64,000 nt of DNA from Bog-756 sp963769905 (GTDB taxonomy: Bacteria > Actinomycetota > Acidimicrobiia > Acidimicrobiales > RAAP-2): assembly GCA_963769905.1 (NCBI GenBank), contig CAVYNG010000002.1:124001-188000 (forward strand). Direction: 5' to 3'. Below are positions 23,868 through 33,210 of the stretch, one piece after another. The position numbers and the translations under genes were made by a program. The notes under the pieces are model-generated. The model was not told the origin of the DNA and made no database searches. It saw only the letters and a list, made by a program, of their open reading frames with translations. Position 1 is the first letter of the stretch; each line of letters begins with the position of its first letter.

Positions 23868-23938
23868 GGAGCGCTGTTCGGGCGACGCGGAGGCGGGGGG
23901 ACTCCCCGACAGCCGTCGTGCGCCCGGACAGGGTGCTA

Positions 23939-23968
23939 TTGCCCGTACAATGGAGGTTGTCGTAGAAT
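23939..23968 (+). promoter_or_regulatory. candidate str operon promoter
   Basis: Between rpoC and rpsL (214 bp) there is TTGCCC (23939-23944), an 18-bp spacer and TAGAAT (23963-23968). A second -10-like TACAAT (23946-23951) overlaps it but has only a weak CGGACA upstream. A small hairpin CGGGG/CCCCG at 23894-23908 may end rpoBC transcription. Confidence 0.5.
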
Positions 23969-24081
23969 TGGGTCCCTACGGTCGCGCGCCTGGCGGTGCG
24001 CCGTGCCGGTTCGGTGGGGCCCGGTGCTCGACAGCACCAGATCCCGCAGTTTCCCTGAAGTTCAAAGTCTCGAGGTAGCGC

Positions 24082-24453
<372 letters not shown>

Positions 24454-24454
24454 G

Positions 24455-24925
24455 GTGCCACGCAAAGGTCCAGCCGTTCGACGCGAACTGATGCCTGACC
24501 CGGTGTACCACTCGGTGCTCGTCACCCAGGTGGTGAACCGGGTCCTGAGCCGGGGCAAGCGGACCCTCGCCGAGCGCATCGTCTACGACGCCCTCTCGGA
24601 CGTGGCCGAGAAGAACGGCGGCGACCCGGTGGCCGTGTTGAAGAAGGCCGTCGAGAACACCCGCCCCGAGCTCGAGGTCCGGAGCCGGCGGGTGGGCGGC
24701 GCCACCTACCAGGTCCCCGTCGAGGTGCGGCCCCGGCGGGCGACGACCCTGTCGATCCGGTGGCTGGTGGGCTACTCCCAGCAGCGCCGCGAGAAGACCA
24801 TGGCAGAGCGGCTCTCGAACGAGATCCGCGACGCCTCGAACGGGATCGGGGCTGCCGCGAAGCGTCGCGAGGACCTCCACAAGATGGCGGAGTCGAACAA
24901 GGCCTTCGCCCACTACCGCTGGTAG
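24455..24925 (+). CDS. rpsG: 30S ribosomal protein S7
   Basis: 156 aa, GTG start one base after the rpsL stop. Typical uS7: MPRKGPAVRRELMPDPVYHS, LAERIVYDALSDVAEK, and RRATTLSIRWLVGYSQQRRE leading to the SNEIRDASNGIGAAAKRRED helix. S7 organises the 3' domain of 16S rRNA and is often the autoregulator of this operon. The C-terminus is of normal length. Confidence 0.98.
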   Translation: MPRKGPAVRRELMPDPVYHSVLVTQVVNRVLSRGKRTLAERIVYDALSDVAEKNGGDPVAVLKKAVENTRPELEVRSRRVGGATYQVPVEVRPRRATTLSIRWLVGYSQQRREKTMAERLSNEIRDASNGIGAAAKRREDLHKMAESNKAFAHYRW

Positions 24926-25000
24926 GACCGGCCGGAAGCGGCCCCATGCGCCAGCGCTAAATCCCCCACGAGAACGATCCGAAAAAGTTGACTGATCATC

Positions 25001-27097
25001 ATGGCTGATTCCCCTCTCCGCGACCATCCCTTGGCCGAGACCCGCAACATCGGGATCATGGCCCATATCGACGCGGGCAAAACCACGACCACCGAGCGGA
25101 TCCTCTACTACACCGGCAAGAACTACAAGATCGGGGAGGTCCACGAGGGCGCCGCCACCATGGACTGGATGGTCCAGGAGCAAGAGCGCGGCATCACGAT
25201 TACTTCGGCCGCGACCACCTGCAACTGGCGCGACAACGTGATCAACATCATCGACACGCCCGGCCACGTCGACTTCACGGTCGAGGTCGAGCGGTCCCTA
25301 CGGGTCCTCGACGGCGCGGTCGCGGTCTTCGACGCGGTGGCCGGGGTGGAGCCCCAGACCGAGACCGTTTGGCGCCAGGCGGACAAGTACGGCGTGCCCC
25401 GCATCTGCTTCATCAACAAGATGGACCGGGTCGGCGCGGACTTCCAGCAGGCGATCTCGATGATCCGCAACCGCCTCGACGCGACTCCGGCCGTCGTCCA
25501 GCTTCCCATCGGCGCGGAGGGTGGCTTCCGAGGGGTGATCGACCTGGTCCGGATGCGGGCCCTGGTGTGGGACGACGGCATGGGCGAGGAGTGGGCCGAA
25601 GAGGACATCCCGGTCGAGCTCAAGGCCGTCGCCGAGGAGGCTCACCACCAGCTGATCGACGTGGTCTCCTACCACGACGACGAGATCATGGAGAAGTACC
25701 TGAACGAGCAGGAGATTACCCCCGACGATCTGCGTCGGGCGCTGCGGATCGTCACGCTCGGCAGTCATGCGGTGCCCGTGCTCTGCGGTTCGGCTTTCAA
25801 GAACAAGGGTGTCCAGCCGCTCCTCGACGCGGTCGTCGACTACCTCCCGAGCCCGATCGACATCCCGCCCGCGATCGGGACCGTCCCGAAGAAGGAGGGC
25901 GTGACCGTCGAGCGTCCGGCCGAGGACGACGCCCCGTTCGCGGCCCTCGCCTTCAAGATCATGACCGACCCGTACGTGGGCAAGCTCACCTACCTCCGCG
26001 TCTACTCGGGCACCCTGACCAAGGGCTCCGGCGTGTCCAACTCGACCAAGGATCGCAAGGAGCGGGTCGGCAGGATCCTGCAGATGCACGCCAACTCACG
26101 CGAGGACCTCGACGCGGTCTTCGCGGGCGACATCGTCGCCGTGGTGGGGCTCAAGCAGACCACGACCGGCGACACCCTTTGCGATCCGGACCACACGGTG
26201 ATCCTCGAGTCGCTGACCTTCCCCGAGCCGGTGATCCATGTCGCGGTCGAGCCGAAGACCAAGGCGGATCAGGACAAGCTGGGCAAGGCCCTCTTCGCTC
26301 TGTCGGAGGAGGACCCGACCTTCCGGGTCAAGTCGGACGAGGAGACCGGACAGACGGTCATCTCGGGAATGGGCGAGCTCCATCTCGAGGTCCTCGTCGA
26401 CCGGATGCTCCGCGAGTTCAACGTGGACGCCAACGTCGGCAAGCCACAGGTCGCCTACCGCGAGACGGTGCGCAAGAAGGTGGAGAAGGTCGAGCACCGT
26501 CACGTCCGCCAGACGGGCGGCAAGGGCCAGTACGGGCACGTGGTCATCACCCTCGAGCCCACCGGGCCCGGGGGAGGCTACGAGTTCGACGACGAGATCT
26601 CCGGCGGCGCGATCCCGAAGGAGTACATCCCCTCGGTCGACGCCGGCATCCGCGAGTCGATGACCTCGGGCGTCCTGGCCGGCTACCCGACCGTCGACAT
26701 CAAGGTGACCCTGACCGACGGCTCCTACCACGACGTCGACTCCTCGGAGATGGCGTTCAAGATCACCGGGTCGATGGCCTTCAAGAAGGCGGCCGATCTG
26801 GCGAACCCGGTCCTCCTCGAGCCGGTGATGGCCGTCGAGGTCACCACCCCCGAGGAGTACATGGGCGACGTGATCGGCGACCTGTCCGCTCGGCGGGGGA
26901 AGGTCGAAGGGATGGAGCAGCGGGGCAACAGTCACATCATCCGGGCCCAGGTGCCCCTCAGCGACATGTTCGGCTACGCTACCGACCTGCGCTCGCGCAC
27001 TCAGGGCCGTGCCACGTACTCGATGCAGTTCCATGCGTACAGCGAGGTCCCCGAGTCGATCGCCAAGGAGATCATCGCAAAGGCGCGCGGAGAGTAG
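25001..27097 (+). CDS. fusA: translation elongation factor G
   Basis: 698 aa GTPase that drives ribosomal translocation and recycling. The G domain has AHIDAGKTTTTERILYYTG (P-loop), the switch region with RGITITSAATTCNW, DTPGHVDFTVEVERSLR and NKMD. Domains II-V follow, with domain IV around TGGKGQYGHVVITLEPTG and the C-terminal YSMQFHAYSEVPESIAKEII. ATG start at 25001, preceded only by a weak purine stretch (GAAAAAG), so its Shine-Dalgarno is poor compared with its neighbours. It is 75 bp after rpsG. Confidence 0.98.
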   Translation: MADSPLRDHPLAETRNIGIMAHIDAGKTTTTERILYYTGKNYKIGEVHEGAATMDWMVQEQERGITITSAATTCNWRDNVINIIDTPGHVDFTVEVERSLRVLDGAVAVFDAVAGVEPQTETVWRQADKYGVPRICFINKMDRVGADFQQAISMIRNRLDATPAVVQLPIGAEGGFRGVIDLVRMRALVWDDGMGEEWAEEDIPVELKAVAEEAHHQLIDVVSYHDDEIMEKYLNEQEITPDDLRRALRIVTLGSHAVPVLCGSAFKNKGVQPLLDAVVDYLPSPIDIPPAIGTVPKKEGVTVERPAEDDAPFAALAFKIMTDPYVGKLTYLRVYSGTLTKGSGVSNSTKDRKERVGRILQMHANSREDLDAVFAGDIVAVVGLKQTTTGDTLCDPDHTVILESLTFPEPVIHVAVEPKTKADQDKLGKALFALSEEDPTFRVKSDEETGQTVISGMGELHLEVLVDRMLREFNVDANVGKPQVAYRETVRKKVEKVEHRHVRQTGGKGQYGHVVITLEPTGPGGGYEFDDEISGGAIPKEYIPSVDAGIRESMTSGVLAGYPTVDIKVTLTDGSYHDVDSSEMAFKITGSMAFKKAADLANPVLLEPVMAVEVTTPEEYMGDVIGDLSARRGKVEGMEQRGNSHIIRAQVPLSDMFGYATDLRSRTQGRATYSMQFHAYSEVPESIAKEIIAKARGE

Positions 27098-27104
27098 GTA
27101 GTGA

Positions 27105-27315
27105 GGTGCGGATCGGGCACTGCCCGGGCCCCGCACCACGATGGCGTCAGGCAGTCGACGGCCACCCACCCGCCCCGAGGCGACGCTTGCTGCGGCGGGC
27201 GGAGCGAGCGGAGTGACCACCGGCGACACCCGGCAGAGGCAGTAGCGAGCAGCCAGCACCGGTAGAAGAACCAGTAGCGACAAAGAAGAGGAATGACGGA
27301 AGCGCCGCTTCCGTC
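27105..27315 (+). promoter_or_regulatory. structured fusA-tuf intergenic region
   Basis: The 269-bp gap contains a strong nested hairpin GGTGCGG ... CCGCACC with inner CGGGCA/TGCCCG (27105-27137) just after fusA, and a perfect 8-bp stem GACGGAAG-CGCCG-CTTCCGTC (27295-27315) about 50 nt before tuf. No T-run follows either stem. They may be an attenuator or a stabilising 5' structure for separate tuf expression. Confidence 0.4.
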
Positions 27316-27366
27316 GTGGCGGGCCCGAGGGGGTTCCGCCCGAGACCAGGGAGCATTACCCGAGCC

Positions 27367-28554
<1,188 letters not shown>

Positions 28555-28590
28555 TCGAGCCAGCACCGATCAGGAGAGGACGCACCACCG

Positions 28591-28920
28591 ATGCCCACCG
28601 AGGGCCCGAGCCAGAAGATCAGGATCCGATTGAAGGCCTACGACCACGAGATCCTCGACCAGTCGACCGAGAAGATCGTCCAGACGGTGCTGCGCACCCA
28701 GGCCAAGGTGCTCGGCCCAGTGCCACTCCCGACCGAACGGCACCGTTACACGGTGGTGCGCTCGCCCCATAAGTACAAGGACAGCCGCGAGCACTTCGAG
28801 ATGAGGGTGCACAAGCGCCTCGTCGACATCGTAGAGCACACCCCGAAGACGGTCGACTCGCTCCAGCGGCTCGACCTGCCGGCCGGGGTGGACATCGAGA
28901 TCAAGATCCAGACGGTCTGA
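28591..28920 (+). CDS. rpsJ: 30S ribosomal protein S10
   Basis: 109 aa, ATG start with GGAGAGGAC upstream. QKIRIRLKAYDHEILDQSTE, VLGPVPLPTERHRYTVVRSP and HKYKDSREHFEMRVHKRLVD match uS10/NusE, which also takes part in NusB- and NusG-linked transcription antitermination. It follows tuf by 36 bp, as the last gene of the str group here. Unusually, the remaining S10-operon genes start only after a 726-bp gap. Confidence 0.98.
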   Translation: MPTEGPSQKIRIRLKAYDHEILDQSTEKIVQTVLRTQAKVLGPVPLPTERHRYTVVRSPHKYKDSREHFEMRVHKRLVDIVEHTPKTVDSLQRLDLPAGVDIEIKIQTV

Positions 28921-28993
28921 GCCGGCCCGGGCCCGAATCGGCCCGCCCTTGGCTCTTCGGTGCTGCGCCCTCGGTCACGCTGCCCGCTGCCCG

Positions 28994-29030
28994 CCCGGCC
29001 TCTGCCGGCCGCTGCCGCCCGCCGGGTTTT
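28994..29030 (+). terminator. probable terminator after rpsJ
   Basis: CCCGGC (28994-28999) pairs with GCCGGG (29021-29026) around a GC-rich inner region that can itself fold, and TTTT follows directly. It is the most terminator-like hairpin between rpsJ and rplC. Confidence 0.45.
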
Positions 29031-29366
29031 CCTGGTCAGGCTTGTGCCGGTCTCCCTCGTCGGCCATCCCCGAGGCTCTTTGCTAGTTCGTCCCTAGTTC
29101 CCTGGCTTTTCCCCAGGTGTCTCGGTCGTGCCCCCAAGGTGTTGTCGTCGCTCGACACACCTGAGGTCTCGTCCCCTGGAACGACGCAAGCAGTGAAGGC
29201 TTCGGCAGCCCAGCCCTGATGCCAATTGCCGGGGAGTTTGTCACCGTCAAACTTTTCGCAAAACCCTTCGACCCTCGGCGCTGGCCGGAGCCGGCCAGAC
29301 CGGGTCGCCTCGCCCACGGCGGCTCGTACCGGGCCTTCGGCGCGGAGGCCGAAGGAACGCCGATGG

Positions 29367-29374
29367 TATATAGT
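29367..29374 (+). promoter_or_regulatory. candidate -10 of the rplC-led operon
   Basis: TATATAGT is the only AT-rich box in a very GC-rich gap, about 270 nt before rplC. No good -35 is seen at the right distance, so it may rely on an extended -10 or an activator. Confidence 0.4.
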
Positions 29375-29466
29375 CTCTGGTCGGCCTGAACCAGGTCAGC
29401 AGGACGAAAGGACGTGTCCGAGCGCCCGTCAAGAGGTGGCGGGGACCTTGGACCGAACCAGGCGAG

Positions 29467-29495
29467 CGCTCCGCTCGGGTCTTCCGAGCGGAGCG
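29467..29495 (+). ncRNA. 12-bp stem-loop in the rplC leader
   Basis: CGCTCCGCTCGG (29467-29478), loop GTCTT, CCGAGCGGAGCG (29484-29495): a perfect 12-bp stem. It is not followed by a T-run, and it sits between the candidate promoter and rplC, so it is more likely a leader element for regulation or mRNA stability than a terminator. Confidence 0.5.
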
Positions 29496-29646
29496 TCTGC
29501 GTGCAAGCCGACGACAGTCGTGAACAGGCGGCTGTACCGATGCCGCGGGGGTCCCCCCCGGCGCGCGACGGGCGAAGCGAACAGCAGCGCAGAGAACAAG
29601 AGCGCAGAGAACCAGCGAAGAGAAGAGTCGAGACGGAGCAGCTCGA

Positions 29647-30309
29647 GTGGCCACCAAGGCGATCGTGGGCGAGAAAGTGGGAATGACCCAGGTCTGGGAC
29701 GAGCATCACCGCGCCATCGCGGTGACGGTGGTGCGCGTCGCGCCTGTGCGCATCGTGCAGGTCAAGACTCCCGAACGTGAGGGTTACTCAGCCCTGCAGG
29801 TGACCTGGGGTCATCAACGTGCCTCCGGGCTCTCGAAGCCCGAGCGCGGACACTTCGACAGCGCGGGGGTCGATCCTGGTCGCCAGCTCGTCGAGCTGCG
29901 CCTTGACGACGTCGCCGACTTCGAGGTCGGGCAGGAGCTGACCGCGGAGGTTCTCGAGCCGGGTGAATTGGTCGACGCCATCGCCGTCTCGAAGGGGAAG
30001 GGTTTCGCCGGCGGAATGAAGCGTCACAACTTCAAGGGTCAGGGCGGCTCTCACGGCAATCACAAGAAGCACCGGTCGCCTGGTTCGATCGGCGCGTGCG
30101 CGACGCCGAGCCGGGTGTTCAAGGGAACCCGGATGGCCGGGCGGATGGGCGGGCAGCAGGTCACCACGCTCAACCTCGAGGTCGTTCAGGCAGACCCCGA
30201 GCGCGAGCTCGTCCTGGTAAAGGGGTCGGTCCCCGGGCCGAGGGGCGGGGTGGTCCTGTTGCGCGATGCGATCAAGGCACCGCTCGTCAAGGGTGCGAAG
30301 GTCGGATGA
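29647..30309 (+). CDS. rplC: 50S ribosomal protein L3
   Basis: 220 aa, GTG start with GGAG about 8 nt upstream. ATKAIVGEKVGMTQVWDEHH, KGKGFAGGMKRHNFKGQGGS and RVFKGTRMAGRMGGQQVTTL are the uL3 signature, the last including the loop that reaches the peptidyl transferase centre. First gene of the long ribosomal operon; rplD overlaps it by 4 bp (ATGA). Confidence 0.98.
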   Translation: MATKAIVGEKVGMTQVWDEHHRAIAVTVVRVAPVRIVQVKTPEREGYSALQVTWGHQRASGLSKPERGHFDSAGVDPGRQLVELRLDDVADFEVGQELTAEVLEPGELVDAIAVSKGKGFAGGMKRHNFKGQGGSHGNHKKHRSPGSIGACATPSRVFKGTRMAGRMGGQQVTTLNLEVVQADPERELVLVKGSVPGPRGGVVLLRDAIKAPLVKGAKVG

Positions 30310-31088
30310 GCCCCAAGACCGCGACCCGCACCGAGCCTGCGGCCTCGCTGCGGCCCTCCGACGTACGGCGCCTCGAGCGGCCCGCGCCGAAGGAGAGGAC
30401 CGCGTCCCGACACTCGTTCGCGGGTGCGGAGCTCGGGGAAGTCGATCTCGACCCCTCGATCTTCGGCATCGAGCCCAACCAGGCCGTTCTCCACCAGGTG
30501 GTGACCGCCCAGCTCGCCGCGGCACGTGCGGGTACCCAGTCGACGAAGACCCGCGCGGAGGTGCGCGGCGGCGGTGCGAAGCCTTATCGGCAGAAGGGGA
30601 CCGGGCGGGCCCGACAGGGATCCACCCGCGCGCCGCAATGGATGGGCGGCGGCGTGGCCCTCGGACCGAAGCCACGCTCCTACGCGCAGCAGACCCCGAA
30701 GAAGATGGTCCGGCTCGCTCTCCGCTCGGCGCTTTCGGACCGTGCGTCTGAGGGCCGGGTCGTCGTGGTCGACAGCTGGGACTTCGAAGTACCGAGCACG
30801 AAGGATGCGGTGGCGGCCCTCGAGGCGATCGGATTGTCGGGCCGGGTGCTCGTCGTGCTCGGCGACGAGGACGGCTATGCGGACCGCTCGTTCGGCAATC
30901 TCCAGGACGTCCAGACGATCGAGGTCGGCGAGCTCAACGCCTACGACATCCTGGTCAACGACTGGGTGGTGTTCACCGACGACACCCTGCCCGGGGCAGA
31001 GACGGCCGACGCCACCGGGTCCGCCTCGGCGGCCGAGACGGCCGATGTGACCGAGACAACCGAGGCGACCGAGGAGGACCCATCGTGA
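30306..31088 (+). CDS. rplD: 50S ribosomal protein L4 with extended termini
   Basis: 260 aa from the ATG that overlaps the rplC stop. The uL4 core includes TKTRAEVRGGGAKPYRQKGT and GRARQGSTRAPQWMGGG, the long loop lining the exit tunnel where macrolides act. About 50 residues precede the core (MSPKTATRTEPAASLRPSDV) and about 30 residues of Ala/Glu/Thr/Asp follow it (ETADVTETTEATEEDPS). L4 autoregulates the S10 operon in enterobacteria; the rplC leader here would be the place to look. The rplW GTG overlaps its stop. Confidence 0.96.
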   Translation: MSPKTATRTEPAASLRPSDVRRLERPAPKERTASRHSFAGAELGEVDLDPSIFGIEPNQAVLHQVVTAQLAAARAGTQSTKTRAEVRGGGAKPYRQKGTGRARQGSTRAPQWMGGGVALGPKPRSYAQQTPKKMVRLALRSALSDRASEGRVVVVDSWDFEVPSTKDAVAALEAIGLSGRVLVVLGDEDGYADRSFGNLQDVQTIEVGELNAYDILVNDWVVFTDDTLPGAETADATGSASAAETADVTETTEATEEDPS

Positions 31089-31375
31089 GAGATCCCCACA
31101 ACGTCCTCATTCGTCCGGTCGTGTCGGAGAAGTCGTACGCGCTGATGGACGAGAACGTCTATGTGTTCGTCGTCGATCCCTCGGCGACCAAGGTCGATGT
31201 GCGACACGCGGTGGAGCAGGCCTTCGGCGTGAAGGTCGACAAGGTCAACACTCTCAACCGCAAGGGCAAGACCAAGCGCAACCGCAAGACCAATACGGTC
31301 GGTCACCGCTCGGACACCAAGCGGGCCATCGTCACCCTCCACGAGGGCGACTCCATCGACCTCTTCGAGAGCTGA
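31085..31375 (+). CDS. rplW: 50S ribosomal protein L23
   Basis: 96 aa, GTG start overlapping the rplD stop by 4 bp. DPHNVLIRPVVSEKSYALMD, VYVFVVDPSATKVDVRHAVE, FGVKVDKVNTLNRKGKTKRN match uL23, which lies at the tunnel exit and binds trigger factor and SRP. Normal length and no extension. Confidence 0.97.
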   Translation: MRDPHNVLIRPVVSEKSYALMDENVYVFVVDPSATKVDVRHAVEQAFGVKVDKVNTLNRKGKTKRNRKTNTVGHRSDTKRAIVTLHEGDSIDLFES

Positions 31376-31389
31376 GAGCAGGCCCGACC

Positions 31390-32226
31390 ATGCCACTCCG
31401 ATCGCGCAAGCCCACCAGTGCCGGACGGCGCTTCCAGACCGTCTCCGATTTCGCCGAGATCACCCGCGACCGGCCGGAGAAGACCCTGCTCGCTCCCAAG
31501 CCGTCCACCGGGGGGCGCAACGCACACGGCCGTAAGACCTCTCGCCACCGCGGTGGTGGCCACAAGCAGCAGTACCGCATCATCGACTTCAAGCGGGACA
31601 AGGACGGGGTGCCCGCGAAGGTGGCCGCCATCGAGTACGACCCGAACCGCAACGCGCGGATCGCGCTCCTCCACTACGTCGACGGCGAGAAGCGGTACAT
31701 CTTGGCGCCGTCCCAGGTCGTGGTCGGCGACCGACTCCAGTCCGGGCAGGGTGCCGAGATCCGCCCGGGGAACGCTCTGCCGCTCCGGTACATCCCGGTC
31801 GGTTCGACGGTCCACAACGTCGAGTTGCGTCCTGGCCAGGGGGGCAAGCTCGCACGCGGCGCCGGTATGAGTGTCCAGCTGGTGGCCAAGGAGGGTGCCT
31901 TCGCCACCCTGCGGCTTCCCTCGACCGAGATGCGACGGGTGCCGATCGACTGTCGCGGGACACTCGGTACGGTGGGCAACCCGGAGGCCGAATTGATCAA
32001 GGTCGGCAAGGCCGGCCGCAACCGCTGGAAGGGGATCCGGCCCCAGACCCGTGGTGTCGCCATGAACCCGGTGGATCACCCACTCGGTGGCGGCGAGGGG
32101 AAGTCCTCGGGTGGACGGCACCCGGTTTCGCCGTGGGGCCAACCGGAGGGTCGCACACGGGCACGAAAGAAGGAGTCGAACAAGATGATCGTTCGCAGGC
32201 GCCGCACTCGCGGGGCTCGGCGATAG
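31390..32226 (+). CDS. rplB: 50S ribosomal protein L2
   Basis: 278 aa, ATG start. Full-length uL2: PLRSRKPTSAGRRFQTVSDF, GRNAHGRKTSRHRGGGHKQQ, the RNA-binding core, and the C-terminal GVAMNPVDHPLGGGEGKSSG with the conserved His near the peptidyl transferase centre. Needed for subunit association. 14 bp after rplW. Confidence 0.98.
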   Translation: MPLRSRKPTSAGRRFQTVSDFAEITRDRPEKTLLAPKPSTGGRNAHGRKTSRHRGGGHKQQYRIIDFKRDKDGVPAKVAAIEYDPNRNARIALLHYVDGEKRYILAPSQVVVGDRLQSGQGAEIRPGNALPLRYIPVGSTVHNVELRPGQGGKLARGAGMSVQLVAKEGAFATLRLPSTEMRRVPIDCRGTLGTVGNPEAELIKVGKAGRNRWKGIRPQTRGVAMNPVDHPLGGGEGKSSGGRHPVSPWGQPEGRTRARKKESNKMIVRRRRTRGARR

Positions 32227-32247
32227 GAAGGCTGAGGAGGCAAGAGC

Positions 32248-32526
32248 ATGCCCCGGAGCTTGAAGAAGGGTCCTTTCGTCGACGACCACCTCCTGAAGAA
32301 GGTGGACTCGCTCAACGCGACCGGCGAGAAGAGAGTGATCAAGACCTGGTCGCGCCGCTCGACGGTCATCCCCGACATGGTCGGGCACACCATCGCGGTC
32401 CACGACGGCCGCAAGCACATCCCGGTGTACGTGACCGAGTCGATGGTCGGGCACAAGCTTGGCGAGTTCGCACCGACCCGGACGTTCAAGTTCCACGCGG
32501 GCCAAGAGCGGGCAGGGAGACGCTGA
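32248..32526 (+). CDS. rpsS: 30S ribosomal protein S19
   Basis: 92 aa, ATG start with GAGG upstream. PRSLKKGPFVDDHLLKKVDS, IKTWSRRSTVIPDMVGHTIA and HKLGEFAPTRTFKFH are classic uS19, which forms the 30S head with S13. The rplV GTG begins one base after its stop. Confidence 0.98.
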   Translation: MPRSLKKGPFVDDHLLKKVDSLNATGEKRVIKTWSRRSTVIPDMVGHTIAVHDGRKHIPVYVTESMVGHKLGEFAPTRTFKFHAGQERAGRR

Positions 32527-32527
32527 C

Positions 32528-33208
32528 GTGCCCGGTGTGAAGACCAACGAACGCGAAGGGACCCGTGCGGTCCTCCGGCACAACCGGATGTCCGCCTCCA
32601 AGGCCCGCCAGGTGCTCGATCTGATCCGTGGCCAGGACGTGGACCGCGCTGCCGAGATCCTCTCCCTGTCCGACCGCGAAGCGGCGATCACGATCGGGAA
32701 GGTGCTGAACTCGGCGATCGCCAACGCGGTGCACAACGACGGTCTCGACCCGGAGGATCTCTACGTCTCGGCGTGCTACGCGGACGAGGGCGGCACCTTG
32801 AAGCGGTGGCGTCCGAGGGCGCGGGGGCGGGCGACGCGGATCCGAAAGCGGACGTCGCACATCACCCTCATCGTGAGCCGGCTCCCCGACGAGCGGATCG
32901 CGCGGCGCCGGGCAAAGGCGGCTTCGACCGGCGCGCAACGCTCGCGCAGGGTGGCCGGGTCGCGGCGCCGCCAGGCCGCGCAGGCCGTTGAGCCGGAGGA
33001 GACCACGACCCAGGTAGCCGAGCCGGAGGAGACCATCGAGGACCTCGGGCCCGAGGAGGTCGACACCGACGAGGTCGACACCGACGAGGACGGTGAGGAG
33101 TCCGAGTCGGACGCGGACACCGACGAAGCCGAGGCGGATGCCGAGAGCGAGGAAGCGTCCGACGAGCCGGCAGATGACGACGATGCGCCGGCAGGGGAGA
33201 AAGGCTAG
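32528..33208 (+). CDS. rplV: 50S ribosomal protein L22 with ~95-aa acidic tail
   Basis: 226 aa from GTG 32528 (the open frame further upstream overlaps rpsS). The uL22 core runs from about residue 8 to 118: LRHNRMSASKARQVLDLIRG, ILSLSDREAAITIGKVLNSA and YADEGGTLKRWRPRARGRAT with the tunnel hairpin. It is followed by a short basic linker and then a tail made almost only of Glu, Asp, Ala, Ser and Thr (for example DTDEVDTDEDGEESESDADT). Normal uL22 is about 110-130 aa. The tail ends two bases before rpsC. Confidence 0.95.
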   Translation: MPGVKTNEREGTRAVLRHNRMSASKARQVLDLIRGQDVDRAAEILSLSDREAAITIGKVLNSAIANAVHNDGLDPEDLYVSACYADEGGTLKRWRPRARGRATRIRKRTSHITLIVSRLPDERIARRRAKAASTGAQRSRRVAGSRRRQAAQAVEPEETTTQVAEPEETIEDLGPEEVDTDEVDTDEDGEESESDADTDEAEADAESEEASDEPADDDDAPAGEKG

Positions 33209-33210
33209 AG

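Larger units (their letters stand above)
28921..29646 (+). other. 726-bp non-coding gap between rpsJ and rplC, with promoter and leader structures
   Basis: No conserved coding sequence seen on either strand. In order it holds: the terminator-like hairpin at 28994-29030; a bulged hairpin AGGTGTTGTCG/CGACACACCT (about 29138-29163); AGTTTG-TCACCGT-CAAACT followed by TTT (29235-29256); a TATATAGT box at 29367-29374; a perfect 12-bp stem-loop at 29467-29495; and a purine-rich stretch with GCGCAGAGAAC twice (about 29587-29622) before rplC. In most bacteria rpsJ and rplC are adjacent, so this gap marks a break in the operon. Confidence 0.6.

Noticed and set aside
29036..29317. 93-aa minus-strand frame in the rpsJ-rplC gap
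   Set aside because: No domain and no Shine-Dalgarno seen, and it crosses hairpins that better explain the region.
29414..29686. 90-aa plus-strand frame running into rplC
   Set aside because: Arg/Glu-rich translation of the purine-rich leader; it overlaps the rplC start and has no recognised motif.
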